Shown: positions 33,379 through 33,693 of the stretch, one piece after another | How positions within the stretch are numbered: position 1 is the stretch's first letter | How the letters are laid out: every line of letters begins with the position of its first letter | Source of the DNA: Candidatus Krumholzibacteriota bacterium | GTDB lineage: Bacteria; Krumholzibacteriota; Krumholzibacteriia; Krumholzibacteriales; Krumholzibacteriaceae | Length of the DNA: 33,693 bases | Assembly (NCBI GenBank): GCA_030609325.1 | Contig: JAUWCL010000030.1 | Span: 1 to 33,693, forward strand | Direction: 5' to 3' | The notes under the pieces: generated by a model | The model's input: only the letters and a program-made list of their open reading frames with translations | Told to the model about the DNA's origin: nothing | Databases searched by the model: none | Made by a program: the position numbers and the translations under genes

Positions 33379-33693
33379 TCAGATCCTGTTCACCGCGCTT
33401 CTCTTCATCACTACCACCGCGGCGGCGATCATGGCAAGGACCAGGATCGTCACGACCGGAGCTGAGAAGATCGGCACGGGTATAGGCTCGACCACATGGA
33501 TCGCCTGTACGCATGTGTCGTATACGGTACCGGTAGCGGCGTCCCATACGACGATCGTCAGGGTGTCCCAGGTGCAGACAAGGGCCGTACCGGCATCGAC
33601 GATGCCGTAGACATCTGAGCATTCTCCGCCAATTACGCCTGCAGCCGTTCCGGACTGGTTCAGCGCGGGGCCGACGTTTCCGAGGCTGGTGAT
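33379..33693 (-). CDS. C-terminus of an exported protein with a membrane-anchor tail
   Basis: 104 residues and a stop; the start lies beyond the window. The visible domain is Gly/Thr/Val-rich with three cysteines (GECSDVYG, LVCTWDTL, YDTCVQ), as in surface or adhesin-like repeats. It ends in a Pro-rich stretch (EPIPVPIFSAP), a hydrophobic helix of about 20 residues and a basic tail (MKRSAVNRI). This tripartite ending resembles sortase/exosortase-type or IPTL-CTERM anchors, though it does not match any exact signature I know. A strong terminator follows. Function otherwise unknown. Confidence 0.75.
   Translation of the reverse strand: MTSLGNVGPALNQSGTAAGVIGGECSDVYGIVDAGTALVCTWDTLTIVVWDAATGTVYDTCVQAIHVVEPIPVPIFSAPVVTILVLAMIAAAVVVMKRSAVNRI

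Overview
This is a GC-rich chromosomal stretch from a Gram-negative bacterium. Predicted outer-membrane barrel proteins, a lipoprotein with a lipobox, sigma-54-type promoters, a full Che set and AddAB point that way. The mix (DUF4388/PATAN and TPR proteins beside chemotaxis genes, AddAB with an Fe-S nuclease, tryptophanase) would fit an uncultured FCB-group or deltaproteobacterial-like lineage; no marker here fixes the phylum. Almost every gene lies on the minus strand; only a UPF0047 gene and a phzF remnant lie on plus.

Layout from left to right. At 1-44 a minus-strand gene begins and leaves the window, with its promoter at 91-99. A zinc alcohol dehydrogenase follows (583-1611). A DUF308/HdeD fragment (1901-2182) lies just beyond the end of a ten-gene chemotaxis operon, transcribed from about 12.84 kb down to 2.26 kb: cheR, mcp, cheW, cheD, cheB, cheA, cheC, cheY, a large TPR protein and a DUF4388-TPR protein. 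The operon is preceded by a convincing sigma-54 promoter, a structured leader, and two identical TGCTTTTTGCAAA enhancer-like sites exactly 100 bp apart. Behind these lies a broken phzF gene on plus. Next comes a soluble GAF-PAS histidine kinase, then a tryptophan locus (tRNA-Trp, trpS, tnaA) with a good sigma-70 promoter and a 1-nt trpS/tnaA overlap.

From 18.3 to 23.6 kb: pepD dipeptidase, the UPF0047 gene (plus), a two-gene unit (small acidic protein plus exported barrel-like protein), and a lipoprotein/barrel pair driven by a second strong sigma-54-like promoter. From 24.0 to 26.7 kb: a NarL-type two-component pair. From 26.9 to 33.3 kb: addB-addA, the double-strand break repair nuclease-helicase. 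The right edge holds the C-terminus of a surface protein with a membrane-anchor tail and a strong intrinsic terminator.

How the parts work together. The Che operon encodes a complete excitation and adaptation circuit: receptor, CheW, CheA, CheY, CheR, CheB, CheD and a CheC phosphatase. Two likely output or scaffold proteins end it, but no motility motor is encoded here. Sigma-54 control of both this operon and an outer-membrane protein pair suggests that activator (EBP) signalling links sensing with envelope remodelling; this is inference. In the tryptophan locus, the enzyme that charges tRNA-Trp is translationally coupled to the enzyme that degrades tryptophan, and the tRNA itself lies just upstream.
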